DNA of 64,000 nt, taken from positions 1 through 64,000 of the forward strand of contig JBNKTC010000001.1 of the NCBI GenBank assembly GCA_050297855.1. Direction: 5' to 3'. Shown here piece after piece: positions 44,931-53,652 of the stretch. Each line of letters begins with the position of its first letter. Position 1 is the stretch's first letter. A program made the position numbers and the translations under genes. Below the pieces are notes generated by a model. It worked only from the letters and a program-made list of their open reading frames with translations. It was not told the origin of the DNA and made no database searches. The stretch comes from SZUA-545 sp050297855. Lineage in GTDB: Bacteria; Campylobacterota; Campylobacteria; Campylobacterales; SZUA-545.

Positions 44931-45508
44931 TTTTTTATCCCATCAAGAAAAAAGAGGACCACTTCGTCGCTCTTGTCGTGAAACTCATACTCGTCCTCCG
45001 CCGCCCAGCGCTCGATGTAACCGTTGGAGAGGGCCTTGAAGTTGTAGGCCATCTGTACGTAGTCATCGCTTTTCATCGGCATCGTCTTGGCCAGGTCCCG
45101 GAGGATATCCGCCGTCAGTTCATAGATCTTCTTCATCGGGCACCCCTCAACCAGGGAAGTCTGCACGAGAAACATCGGGTTTTTATTAAGCAGCTCTTTC
45201 ATATTTTTTTTCTTACTGTCGAGGTGTGCGAACTTCTTCTTCACCATCAGCCGCAGTTTCTCTTCCGGGTCATCCGTCTTGGCCAGTTCCGCGACCAGTT
45301 CGGCGTGAGCCTGTTCGATCTCGCGGTTGATGTAGGCGGTAAAGAGCCCCTCTTTATTATCGAAAAAACCGTAGATCGTCCCGATGGAGACCCCCGCCTC
45401 TTTGGCGATCACGGAGACCTGGGTGTGTTCGAACCCGTTCTCGTTAAAATGGGCCGAAGCGATCTCAAGGATATGGTTTTTTTTGAGATTGGCGATCTCC
45501 TCTTTCAT
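44927..45508 (-). CDS. TetR/AcrR-family repressor of the efflux operon
   Basis: A 193-residue regulator with an N-terminal TetR helix-turn-helix (FEHTQVSVIAKEAGVSIGTI followed by YGFFDNKEGLFTAYI) and a helical ligand domain. It is the first gene of the run and overlaps the TolC gene by 4 bases, so it is under the same promoter that it probably represses. Two palindromes lie immediately upstream (45538-45585). Confidence 0.92.
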   Translation of the reverse strand: MKEEIANLKKNHILEIASAHFNENGFEHTQVSVIAKEAGVSIGTIYGFFDNKEGLFTAYINREIEQAHAELVAELAKTDDPEEKLRLMVKKKFAHLDSKKKNMKELLNKNPMFLVQTSLVEGCPMKKIYELTADILRDLAKTMPMKSDDYVQMAYNFKALSNGYIERWAAEDEYEFHDKSDEVVLFFLDGIKK

Positions 45509-45537
45509 TCACCCTCCAATAATCAGATTCATTGTTG

Positions 45538-45585
45538 GTAATTCAATTACTCTAACTGAATTCTATTACTGGGTAACTTAATTCA
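45538..45585. promoter_or_regulatory. Candidate TetR operators
   Basis: GTAATT-C-AATTAC at 45538-45550 is a perfect palindrome. A second inverted repeat at 45557-45585 has arms TGAATT/AATTCA and TTAC/GTAA, symmetric about 45571. Both contain GTAA and AATT half-site elements, are 27 bases apart centre to centre, and stand 30-75 bases before the tetR start codon. Confidence 0.6.
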
Positions 45586-45630
45586 ATCTTAATAATATTC
45601 GCTTTTTTTGTGACTGTTGCGTAACCGGTT

Positions 45631-46155
45631 TTACTCCTCCTCGAGAAACAGCGTCGCTCCGATCAGGAGATCGTCGTGGGCTCTCAGAATGAGATTTGAA
45701 GGTGTCTCGATGCCGAAATCTTCATATTTTACCCGAACCGTTCCCGTGACGATGAGACTCCCGTTGCTTTCGGAAACATCAATCGGAAACGTGACCTTTT
45801 TGGTCACCCCGTGCACCGTGATATCACCCGAAGAGACGCCGTCAGACAGTGTGAACACGTATGTAATGTACGGATAACTCCCCGTATGAAGATATTTTTC
45901 CCTTACATGGGAATCGCGCATTCCGCTACCGCTCTCGAACTGCCGTGCATCGATCTTCAGCTCACCCCGGTAGGCATCTCCCTCTTTTTTCGCCCTGCCG
46001 GTAACAATCCTGCTGATCCCTCGGATCTCAAGGGTAGAAAAAAACTGCTCCTTTTTTGCCTCGTAGAACGCGAAAGAGTGTTTCGCCACATAGAATTCGC
46101 TGCTGCCAAAGGCTACTGCCACTACTAAAATTACACTCATAATGTATCTCAACAT
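45631..46155 (-). CDS. YceI-family periplasmic protein
   Basis: A 174-residue exported lipocalin-like protein with a signal peptide (1-18), the YVAKHSFAFYEAKKEQFFST start and the HVREKYLHTGSYPYITYVFT and GVTKKVTFPIDV segments of YceI proteins. These bind isoprenoid-type lipids such as polyprenyl chains or quinones. GGAGG precedes the ATG. It is divergent from a MarR gene and shares its control region. Confidence 0.9.
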   Translation of the reverse strand: MLRYIMSVILVVAVAFGSSEFYVAKHSFAFYEAKKEQFFSTLEIRGISRIVTGRAKKEGDAYRGELKIDARQFESGSGMRDSHVREKYLHTGSYPYITYVFTLSDGVSSGDITVHGVTKKVTFPIDVSESNGSLIVTGTVRVKYEDFGIETPSNLILRAHDDLLIGATLFLEEE

Positions 46156-46185
46156 TTGACCTCCATGGTTATTTAGTTGTTTATG

Positions 46186-46230
46186 ACAAGTATTTTGTCA
46201 CAAAAAATATTACTTGTCAAGCACAAGTAA
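46186..46230. promoter_or_regulatory. Candidate MarR operators between yceI and marR
   Basis: TTACTTGT-CAAGC-ACAAGTAA (46210-46230) is a perfect 8-base inverted repeat. A third half-site ACAAGTA lies at 46186-46192. Together they give three ACAAGTA-type elements in 45 bases, placed over the -35 region of the marR promoter and close to the yceI promoter region. Confidence 0.65.
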
Positions 46231-46236
46231 TTTATG

Positions 46237-46242
46237 TATAAT
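46237..46242 (+). promoter_or_regulatory. Predicted -10 box of the MarR gene
   Basis: TATAAT preceded directly by TG, 19 bases before the ATG. The palindrome at 46210-46230 occupies the region where the -35 would be, which fits repression of the gene by its own product. Confidence 0.55.
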
Positions 46243-46260
46243 CTTCGGCAAGGAGATACG

Positions 46261-46692
46261 ATGAAGATCAAGGATTTCGATATTCTGAACTCGTACGGGT
46301 TTTTGTTTAATTACATCGCCACGGATATCAAACAGCGACTGGAGGTGGAGCTGAGAAAACACGACGTGACCATCCTGCAGTTTGCCATCCTGCTCAACGT
46401 CTACAAACAGGGGCCGTTTCTGCAGAAAGAGATCGCCAGATATACCAACGGGGACGAACCGGGTACCGCCCGGCTGGTGGAAAGGCTGGAAAAGAAGGGG
46501 TACCTGACGCGCGTACCCGACGTAACCGACAAGCGGAAAAAACTCGTCCACGCCACACAACAGGCGGAAGAGCTCCTTGAGCGGATTATCCCCTATGCCA
46601 TCGCAAATAACGAGGAGACCGTCGCACCCCTGGACGATGAAGAAAAACGTATCCTGCTAGCTCTTTTAAAAAAACTTGCAGGGGTGGCTTAA
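46261..46692 (+). CDS. MarR-family transcription regulator
   Basis: A 143-residue winged-helix regulator: FLQKEIARYTNGDEPGTARL VERLEKKGYLTRVPD is the helix-turn-helix and wing entry, followed by the usual DKRKKLVHAT basic hairpin and dimer helices. AAGGAG lies 6 bases before the ATG at 46261, which is preferred over the upstream in-frame start at 46234. It probably controls itself and the divergent yceI. Confidence 0.88.
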   Translation: MKIKDFDILNSYGFLFNYIATDIKQRLEVELRKHDVTILQFAILLNVYKQGPFLQKEIARYTNGDEPGTARLVERLEKKGYLTRVPDVTDKRKKLVHATQQAEELLERIIPYAIANNEETVAPLDDEEKRILLALLKKLAGVA

Positions 46693-46775
46693 CCCGCGTA
46701 CGGGCATTCCGTCGTGATCGCCGTACAGCTTTTTTGGTTACAATTGTCCCAAACGTTCCACAGAAGGCTTTTTTT

Positions 46776-47393
46776 ATGATTCACGAAGTAAACAACAGTG
46801 TCATCACCCACCTGGTCAACCGTCTGCGCGATATGTCGGTCAAGTCGACCGATTTCCGTTTTACGATCGCCCAGATCGCCAAGATCCTCTTTTACGAAGC
46901 GTTCAAAGAGGAGCCGCTTGTGGACAAGACGATCACGACATGGAAAGGACAGAAGAGCTTCGCCTCCCTGCATGAGAGCGATTACGTCTTTATCCCGATC
47001 CTCCGGGCGGCCCTGCCAATGCTCGACGGGATCATCGAGATGATGCTCGACTCCACCAGCGGATTCCTGGCGATGAAACGGGACGAAGAGACATTCGAAA
47101 GCAAGCTCTATTACGACCGGGTCCCTGACCTGTCAGGCAAGACTGCCGTCGTCTGCGACCCGATGCTGGCCACCGGCGGCTCTCTCTCTGACGCACTGAA
47201 AGCCATCCAGGCCAAAAATCCCGCCCGGATCATCTCCCTGAATATCATCGGTTCCCCGACGGGTGTCGAAACGATCGCCGCCCACTTTCCCGATATCGAG
47301 CTTTTTATCGCCAAGATCGATGAAAAGTTGGAGAATGGTTACATCATGCCGGGCATCGGGGATGCCGGAGACCGAGCTTTTAATACGCTGTAA
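46776..47393 (+). CDS. upp: Uracil phosphoribosyltransferase
   Basis: Salvage enzyme forming UMP from uracil and PRPP, 205 residues. The PRPP loop reads VVCDPMLATGGSL and the uracil-binding C-terminal segment YIMPGIGDAGDRAF is present. AGAAGG stands before the ATG at 46776; the longer frame from 46734 adds residues not seen in the family. Confidence 0.95.
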   Translation: MIHEVNNSVITHLVNRLRDMSVKSTDFRFTIAQIAKILFYEAFKEEPLVDKTITTWKGQKSFASLHESDYVFIPILRAALPMLDGIIEMMLDSTSGFLAMKRDEETFESKLYYDRVPDLSGKTAVVCDPMLATGGSLSDALKAIQAKNPARIISLNIIGSPTGVETIAAHFPDIELFIAKIDEKLENGYIMPGIGDAGDRAFNTL

Positions 47394-47431
47394 AAGAAAA
47401 AGTTATATCATGTTCTTAGTAAGATAAGGGC

Positions 47432-49669
47432 ATGGGCGTGAAAATTTTTTTCGTTTTTATTAAACTGCTGACCGTTATCGGGATTACCGAGACAGTGATG
47501 ATGGGCGGACTCTATCTAGCGGGGCTGGACCCGTTTCTCCAGGTGATGATCGATTCGCTTCTGCTGCCGATCGTGGCGGCCCCGCTGATCTATCTCTTTG
47601 TCATCAGGGATATCCGAAAAGAGTTCGGCTCCTACATCGCTTTTGAATCCCTCATCCTCAACCTCTCCAAGCGCTTTATCGATATCCGTAGTGACGACGT
47701 TGACGGTGAGATCGACGATGCCTTGAAAAATATCGGCGAGTTTCTTAAAATCGACACAACCTCCCTGATGCTCTTTTCAAAAAACAGACAGGATCTCCAG
47801 GAAGTCCACCAGTGGTACTCCCATCCGACCTTTTGCACCCGGGACGCTTTTATGGAGTTTGATTTTGGAAAATTCGCATGGTTTATGGAACGGCTGGAGC
47901 AGAACGAACCCATCGCCGTCGACTCGCGGGCCGGGCTCCCCGACCACGCCCAGGACGAACTGATCGTCATGGAAAAACTGGGAATGAAATCATTCCTGGT
48001 CCTACCGATCCGCCGGGAAAACGATCTGATCGGATTCCTGGGATTCGGCTCCTACTCCAAGCACGTCGACTGGTCCAAACGGGACCAGGCCCTTTTGTCG
48101 ATGAGCGGGGAGATCCTGGCCAACCTTATCAGCAGCCGGGAGAAGAGTGCCAGCCTCCAAAAACTCTACATGGCCGTCGAACAGAGCGCGGACAACGTCA
48201 TCATCACCGACGTCGACGGGAAGATCGAATATGTCAACAGTGCCTTTGAACACTACACCGGGTATACCAAAGAAGAAGCCGTCGGCCAAAAACCGAGCCT
48301 GATCAAATCCGACAGGATGCCGTCGGGGTACTATACGGAACTCTGGGAGACGATCAGCAGCGGTAAAAACTTCTCCGGAACCGTCATTAACCGGCGCAAA
48401 GACGGGGAGGTATACTACGAGGAGAAGAACATCACCCCGCTGATCGACCATCACGGAAAGATCACCCACTACGTCTCCACCGGGAAAGACGTCACCAAGC
48501 AGAAGGAGCTGGAGAACGAACTCAAACGGCTCAATACCAATCTCCAGCAACAGGTCCAAGACGAGATCGCCAAACGGCATAAATCGTTCCTGCTGCTGGA
48601 AAATATCTACCGGGGCTCCATCCTGGGAATCGTACTAGCCGACACGAACGGGACCATCCTCGAGACCAACCCCGCCTTTGCCAAAATGCTCCACTACGAG
48701 GATGACGAACTAAGCGGCATGGCATTTTCCGATATCACCCACCCGGACGATATCGGGAAGAACCGCGCTCTTTTTAATGAGTTGCTAGACGGCAGGCTCG
48801 AATACTATACGATGGAAAAACGCTACCTCACAAAAGAGGGCGATACGGTCTGGGGCAAACTGATCGTCCGCACGATCAAAAGCGGCAGTGACATCAGCTA
48901 TATCCTGGCCATGGTCGAGGATATCACGGAAAAGGTATCCATCACGGAAAAAAACCGGGTCCAGGAAGAGCTGATGACCCACCAGGCCAAGATGGCCGCC
49001 ATGGGCGAGATGATCGGTGCCATCGCCCACCAGTGGCGCCAGCCGCTTAATGCCCTGAGTGTGCTGCTCCAGGATATTGCCGACGCATACGAGTTCGGGG
49101 AGCTGGATAAAGCCTACCTGGAGTCTGCCGTAGATAAATCCAAAGACCAGATCGGATTCATGTCCCGGACCATCGACGACTTCAGGGACTTTTTCAAACC
49201 GAGCAGGGAAAAGACACGCTTCGGGGTCAACCAGAAGATCGATGAAGTCGTCCATATTCTCCAGCCCCAGATCAAAAACAGCGATATCACCATCACCGTA
49301 AACGCATCACAGGAGAGCGATATCACCGTCTACGGCCTTGCCAACGAGTTCAAACAGGTCGTCCTTAACATCCTCAACAATGCCAAAGACGCACTCCTGG
49401 CTTCTAAAGCCGCAACCCCCGGTATCACGATCACCACTACCGTACAGGAAGAATATGCCCGGATCACGATCTGCGACAATGCGGGCGGCATCCCGGACGA
49501 CGTAATGGCGAAGATCTTCGATCCCTATTTTACGACCAAAGGGGAGAGCGGTACGGGCGTGGGACTCCATATCGCCCGGATCATCATCGAAGAACATATG
49601 GACGGAAGACTGGAAGCCGCCAACGAGGAGGCGGGGGCCTGCTTTACGATCACCCTGCCCCTGGGATAA
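47432..49669 (+). CDS. GAF-PAS-PAS sensor histidine kinase
   Basis: A 745-residue membrane kinase with two N-terminal spans (about 5-60), a GAF-like domain (about 75-235), two PAS domains (about 245-365 and 385-505), the H-box GAIAHQWRQPLNALS with phosphoacceptor H533, and an HATPase domain (LNILNNAKDAL, DNAGGIP, GTGVGLHIARII). The AHQWRQPLNAL box is characteristic of Campylobacterota kinases. No response regulator gene is adjacent, so the partner is unknown. It converges with the TRIC gene with no gap. Confidence 0.92.
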   Translation: MGVKIFFVFIKLLTVIGITETVMMGGLYLAGLDPFLQVMIDSLLLPIVAAPLIYLFVIRDIRKEFGSYIAFESLILNLSKRFIDIRSDDVDGEIDDALKNIGEFLKIDTTSLMLFSKNRQDLQEVHQWYSHPTFCTRDAFMEFDFGKFAWFMERLEQNEPIAVDSRAGLPDHAQDELIVMEKLGMKSFLVLPIRRENDLIGFLGFGSYSKHVDWSKRDQALLSMSGEILANLISSREKSASLQKLYMAVEQSADNVIITDVDGKIEYVNSAFEHYTGYTKEEAVGQKPSLIKSDRMPSGYYTELWETISSGKNFSGTVINRRKDGEVYYEEKNITPLIDHHGKITHYVSTGKDVTKQKELENELKRLNTNLQQQVQDEIAKRHKSFLLLENIYRGSILGIVLADTNGTILETNPAFAKMLHYEDDELSGMAFSDITHPDDIGKNRALFNELLDGRLEYYTMEKRYLTKEGDTVWGKLIVRTIKSGSDISYILAMVEDITEKVSITEKNRVQEELMTHQAKMAAMGEMIGAIAHQWRQPLNALSVLLQDIADAYEFGELDKAYLESAVDKSKDQIGFMSRTIDDFRDFFKPSREKTRFGVNQKIDEVVHILQPQIKNSDITITVNASQESDITVYGLANEFKQVVLNILNNAKDALLASKAATPGITITTTVQEEYARITICDNAGGIPDDVMAKIFDPYFTTKGESGTGVGLHIARIIIEEHMDGRLEAANEEAGACFTITLPLG

Positions 49670-50278
49670 TCAGCCGACAGCCGGAAGCTGCCACTTCCGA
49701 AAATAGGCCAGAAGACGGAGCAGTACCCCCAGGGCAAACACCCCCATCAGTGCGGCCTCGTTTTTAAAACCGCTCAATTCAAGCAGATATACCGAGAAGG
49801 CGACGATAATCGCCACACTCCCGTAAAAATCACGGCGCAGCAGAAGCGGCACCCGGTTGATCAGTACGTCGCGGATGATTCCACCGCCCACGGCCGTGAC
49901 AAATCCGACCAGCACGACACCGAAACCGTTCAGCCCCGCATGCAGCCCCACGATAGCCCCCGCAATACTGAACGCCGACAGGCCCACTGCATCGGTGATA
50001 ATAAAAAGGCGGCTGTTTTCGATGGATTTAAAATCGTAGAGTTTAAAAAGCAGGGCCGTCGCGACCGTCACCAGAACCGTCGACGCCGGCAGCATATGGG
50101 TCAGGCTGTAGGGGACTTCGCCCGCCAGCATATCCCGGATCAATCCCCCGCCCAGCGCAGTCAGAAACGCCAGGATGACGATCCCCAGCAGATCGAGTTT
50201 TTTTTCGACCCCCACCAGCAGCCCCGCATAGGCAAAGGTGATGATCCCGAGCGTGTCGGCAACGGCAAAGAGAGTCAT
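49670..50278 (-). CDS. TRIC/UPF0126-family cation channel protein
   Basis: A 202-residue membrane protein with two three-span repeats, each with the glycine-rich motif: FLTALGGGLIRDML and FVTAVGGGIIRDVL. This is the bacterial TRIC (YicG/UPF0126) family, homologous to trimeric intracellular K+ channels. The ATG at 50278 has AAGG 7 bases upstream; an in-frame ATG at 50296 is possible. The physiological role in bacteria is unclear. Confidence 0.9.
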   Translation of the reverse strand: MTLFAVADTLGIITFAYAGLLVGVEKKLDLLGIVILAFLTALGGGLIRDMLAGEVPYSLTHMLPASTVLVTVATALLFKLYDFKSIENSRLFIITDAVGLSAFSIAGAIVGLHAGLNGFGVVLVGFVTAVGGGIIRDVLINRVPLLLRRDFYGSVAIIVAFSVYLLELSGFKNEAALMGVFALGVLLRLLAYFRKWQLPAVG

Positions 50279-50357
50279 CCACACACCTTTTTGCATCCGA
50301 TCTTTTCTTCGGACGTCTTTTATTGTATACTAGTTATAAGAAAAAAATAGGAGTATT

Positions 50358-50540
50358 ATGAAAAGACTTCACTATTTTATCGTGTTGCTGTTCATGACTG
50401 TGGTTATTAGCGGGTGTAGCAGTAAACAGACCTATCACGCCTTCCAGATGCAGCAGGCACCGTGTTCTGCCATGTCAAACCATATGGAATTCCAGGAGTG
50501 CCTGGATGAAGACCGGACTCTCCATACGGTAGAGCGCTGA
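50358..50540 (+). CDS. Small lipoprotein of unknown function
   Basis: A 60-residue exported protein with signal peptide and lipobox VVISGC, Cys at residue 21, leaving a mature peptide of 40 residues with two further Cys (QQAPCSAMS and FQECLDED) that could form a disulfide. AGGAG precedes the ATG. It lies between the TRIC gene (divergent) and mutS (convergent). Confidence 0.72.
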   Translation: MKRLHYFIVLLFMTVVISGCSSKQTYHAFQMQQAPCSAMSNHMEFQECLDEDRTLHTVER

Positions 50541-50552
50541 CCCCCATTCTCC

Positions 50553-53516
50553 TCAGCTATCCTCGTGGTAGTGTAGCTCCAACCCCTTATCCGTCATCAC
50601 AAACCCGTTGATCCGCAGCCGCCCGTCATGCACCATATCGTGGTGTTTTTTGCACAGTGGGATCAGGTTGTAGCGGTGATCTTTGTGGAAATGCCCCACA
50701 TGACCCTTCTCGTCCGCATCCTTCTGCATCGTGATATGGTGTGTATCGTCCACATCCTCCCCGCAGATGGAACACTTGACCAGGTAGAGATCCTTATTGT
50801 ATTTGCTCCGTTTTTTCTTCTTGGAGAGCGTCTCGATGGAACTGTAATCATTGGCCAGCTTCTTGCGGATATCGTCGGCATTGGCCAGGAACTCCGCGTC
50901 CATGTGCAGCCATTTGGCAAACTCCAGCCCGTACATCGTCGACCCGCTCCCCGCGGCCAGCTTCCGGTCGAAGATAAGGCGGTCGCTCGCTTTGTCGTAG
51001 CTGACGGCCAGGTGCATACTGACGAGGTTTTTCAGCTTCTTCACCTCGTCGATGGATTCGAGCTGATGGAGGTGGGTGGCAAAGAGGAAAAGCGACCCGA
51101 TATCGGAGAGCTTCATGATCGCACTGGAGACGATGGCCACACCCGAAAGCGTCTCGGTCCCGTGGCTTATCTCGTCACCTAATATCAGGCTCTTTTTACC
51201 TGCCCGGTTGAAGATGTTCTTCAGCTCCAGCATCTCCACGGCGAAGGTCGAGAGCCCCTTGGAGAGGTTGTCCTTGGAGACGATCCGGGTAAAGAGGCTC
51301 TCGAAAAGGGCAAAGCGCATCTCCTTGGCGGGGACGTAAAAGCCCGCCTGGGCCATGATGACGGCGATCCCGACACTCTTCATCAGCGATGACTTCCCGC
51401 TGGAGTTGATCCCGTAGAGCAGGACGCCGGTGACGTCGTTGTCGCTTCCGGCCTTCTGGATCGCCGACTCCACCCCTTCGAACCCGACATATTTCCGGGT
51501 CCCCAGCACTACGTCGTTGGGGATGTATATCCCGAACTCCTCCCGGGCGGCGATCAGCGGGTGGCGCAGCTCCAGAAGCTCCAGAAAGTTCTCATCCTCG
51601 CCCACCGTCACGATCTGCGGTTCGGTGTAGTTGTACTCCTGGGAGACCTTCATATTGGAACACGCCACGTCGATGTCGGCGACAAAGCCCGTCAGCAGCT
51701 CCAGCAGTTCGGCGTATTTGCGCTCGAACTCGTACTGCTGTGCCAGGAACTTCTCCTTGACCAGTGCGATCAGCTGGAGCTGGTTGTTGACGATCTGTTT
51801 CGAGATCTCATCGATGACGTCCGCCGTGATCTTGACATTGGAGGTCTGTTTCTTGATCGTGAAGTCCTCGAAGAAGTGGCTCGTCCCATCGATGACGACC
51901 CGTTCCTTGAGCAGCTCCTTTTCGATCAGGGTGTAGCGGTTTTTGGTGAGGCTCAGGTAGTGCCCCTCCTTATCCAGCTGCCCCAGTATCACATAGCTCT
52001 CGTCGCACTTCCCGTCGGTAGCGGCTTTAAGCAGCTCGAGGATCTTGGCCCGGATGCGGTTGAGCCCCTCGTGCAGCTCCTCGTCTTTTTCCACCAGTAC
52101 GTCGATCTGTTTGTCGGTCCCGAAGTTGAAGATGTTCTCGTCGATCTGGTTGTAGTTGAACTTGGCCGTCAGGTCGAGATTAAAGAGGCGCTCGATGTCG
52201 TCGATAAAGGCATCGATCCCCGCCAGGTCGAAATCGACCAGGTCCTTTTTGATCCGCTTGAAGTGGTCGGCGATCTCCCGGACCCCCAAAAGCGAGCTGT
52301 GGAGGTAGTTGACCTCGCACGGGTGCAACCGCCCCAGCTCCATCCGGCGCGAGAGCCGCTCCAGGTCGTAGATGCGGCGCAGCTCCAGGCTGAGAAAATC
52401 GATATGGGTCCCCACTTTTTTGCTTAGCTGATAGCGTCTGGTCAACTCCTCCTTGTCCATGATGGGGTGCAGCAGCCGCTCCTTTAAGAGCCGTTTCCCC
52501 ATGGGCGTGGCGGTCTTGTCGATGAGTTTTAAGAGGGTGTACTCCTCCTTGTCCTTGGAGACGATCCCCAGCTGTTCGGGGGCACTGTTTCCGAAGTACA
52601 TGTAGCGCTGGGATTTAAGCCGTTTGGGGCGGGCCAGCTTCTGGACGATGTTAAAGTCGTGGTTGATAATAAAGTCGATAAGCACCGCCAGGGATTCGGA
52701 GACCAGCGGGGAGCGCTCCAGGTCCAAGAACTCGATAGGCGAGAGGAGCGATTCGATGCGGTAGACCTCTTTAAAGAGCTCGTTCTGGTAGGCGAGCTTG
52801 ACCCCCTTTTTGTTCATGACGTAGTTGTAGTGGACGTCGATCTCCAGGTAGCGGATCACCTCGGCCTTGTCGATCTTGTCGTGGACAAATGTAAGCACGA
52901 TCTCCTTGGTGCGGTTGGCGGAAAGGAGGTTGAAGATCTCGTCCAGGGCGTAGGTCTTGTCTTCGCTGCTACCGTGGCTTTCGTACATAACCGTTTTTCC
53001 CGTCGTCACGTCGATGGCGGAATAGCCGACGGAGTAGATGCCGTTGTTCTGGTCTACGAGCAGGGAGGTAAGATAGTTCTCGTCGCGGTCCTGGACGAAG
53101 TCGAAGTTGGTCCCCGGGGAGATGATCGTATCGATATAGCGGGTGATCTTGGGGGGAATTCCCTTCTGGCGGACGAGGACGACCGTGTATTTCTCTTCGG
53201 CAATAATACGCCCGAGGTAGCGCTCCAGGGCCACGGCGGGAACGCCGGCCATGTTGGGATTTTTGACGTTGACTTCGGGGGTCGCTTTGGATTTTTTGGT
53301 CAGCTGGATATTGAGCACCTCGGAGATCTCCTTGGCCTTGCCCAGCTTCATCTCCTCGTTGTCCACCTCGTAGACTTCAAAAAAGGTCCCCACCTCCATC
53401 AGCACGACGGTATTCTCGCCGTACTTCTCCTCGTAGAATCTCTGGAGGTCGAAATAGATCTCCGTCAGGAGCTTTTTTTTGTCATTAAGAAGTTTGTCCA
53501 CCTCGGTAATCGCCAT
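50553..53516 (-). CDS. mutS: MutS7-type mismatch repair protein with C-terminal HNH nuclease
   Basis: A 987-residue MutS. Domain I has the mismatch-reading Phe-x-Glu as F45-F46-E47 in EVGTFFEVYEVD; connector, core and clamp follow; the ATPase has Walker A GINSSGKSSLMKS near residue 700 and ILGDEISHGTE. The last 74 residues are an added HNH nuclease: CSIC at 915-918, HH at 926-927, YNLIPLCKKHHDMVH with C955 and H958-H959. This arrangement defines MutS7, described from Campylobacterota, octocoral mitochondria and giant viruses. The nuclease may supply the nick that MutL or MutH gives elsewhere; this is a proposal from the family literature. Confidence 0.93.
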   Translation of the reverse strand: MAITEVDKLLNDKKKLLTEIYFDLQRFYEEKYGENTVVLMEVGTFFEVYEVDNEEMKLGKAKEISEVLNIQLTKKSKATPEVNVKNPNMAGVPAVALERYLGRIIAEEKYTVVLVRQKGIPPKITRYIDTIISPGTNFDFVQDRDENYLTSLLVDQNNGIYSVGYSAIDVTTGKTVMYESHGSSEDKTYALDEIFNLLSANRTKEIVLTFVHDKIDKAEVIRYLEIDVHYNYVMNKKGVKLAYQNELFKEVYRIESLLSPIEFLDLERSPLVSESLAVLIDFIINHDFNIVQKLARPKRLKSQRYMYFGNSAPEQLGIVSKDKEEYTLLKLIDKTATPMGKRLLKERLLHPIMDKEELTRRYQLSKKVGTHIDFLSLELRRIYDLERLSRRMELGRLHPCEVNYLHSSLLGVREIADHFKRIKKDLVDFDLAGIDAFIDDIERLFNLDLTAKFNYNQIDENIFNFGTDKQIDVLVEKDEELHEGLNRIRAKILELLKAATDGKCDESYVILGQLDKEGHYLSLTKNRYTLIEKELLKERVVIDGTSHFFEDFTIKKQTSNVKITADVIDEISKQIVNNQLQLIALVKEKFLAQQYEFERKYAELLELLTGFVADIDVACSNMKVSQEYNYTEPQIVTVGEDENFLELLELRHPLIAAREEFGIYIPNDVVLGTRKYVGFEGVESAIQKAGSDNDVTGVLLYGINSSGKSSLMKSVGIAVIMAQAGFYVPAKEMRFALFESLFTRIVSKDNLSKGLSTFAVEMLELKNIFNRAGKKSLILGDEISHGTETLSGVAIVSSAIMKLSDIGSLFLFATHLHQLESIDEVKKLKNLVSMHLAVSYDKASDRLIFDRKLAAGSGSTMYGLEFAKWLHMDAEFLANADDIRKKLANDYSSIETLSKKKKRSKYNKDLYLVKCSICGEDVDDTHHITMQKDADEKGHVGHFHKDHRYNLIPLCKKHHDMVHDGRLRINGFVMTDKGLELHYHEDS

Positions 53517-53552
53517 CTAAGTCCCGTCATCCGCAGTTTATTATTGATAGTG

Positions 53553-53558
53553 ATTATA
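53553..53558 (-). promoter_or_regulatory. Predicted -10 box of mutS
   Basis: TATAAT on the minus strand, preceded directly by TG, 36 bases before the mutS ATG. No good -35 is visible. Confidence 0.5.
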
Positions 53559-53652
53559 CAAAATTGCCGCTTGCCTGAAGTTGTTTACACCTCTATCATT
53601 TGCATAAATAAATTTTTATGTTAAAATATTAGTTTATTTTCAAGGCTTACAT

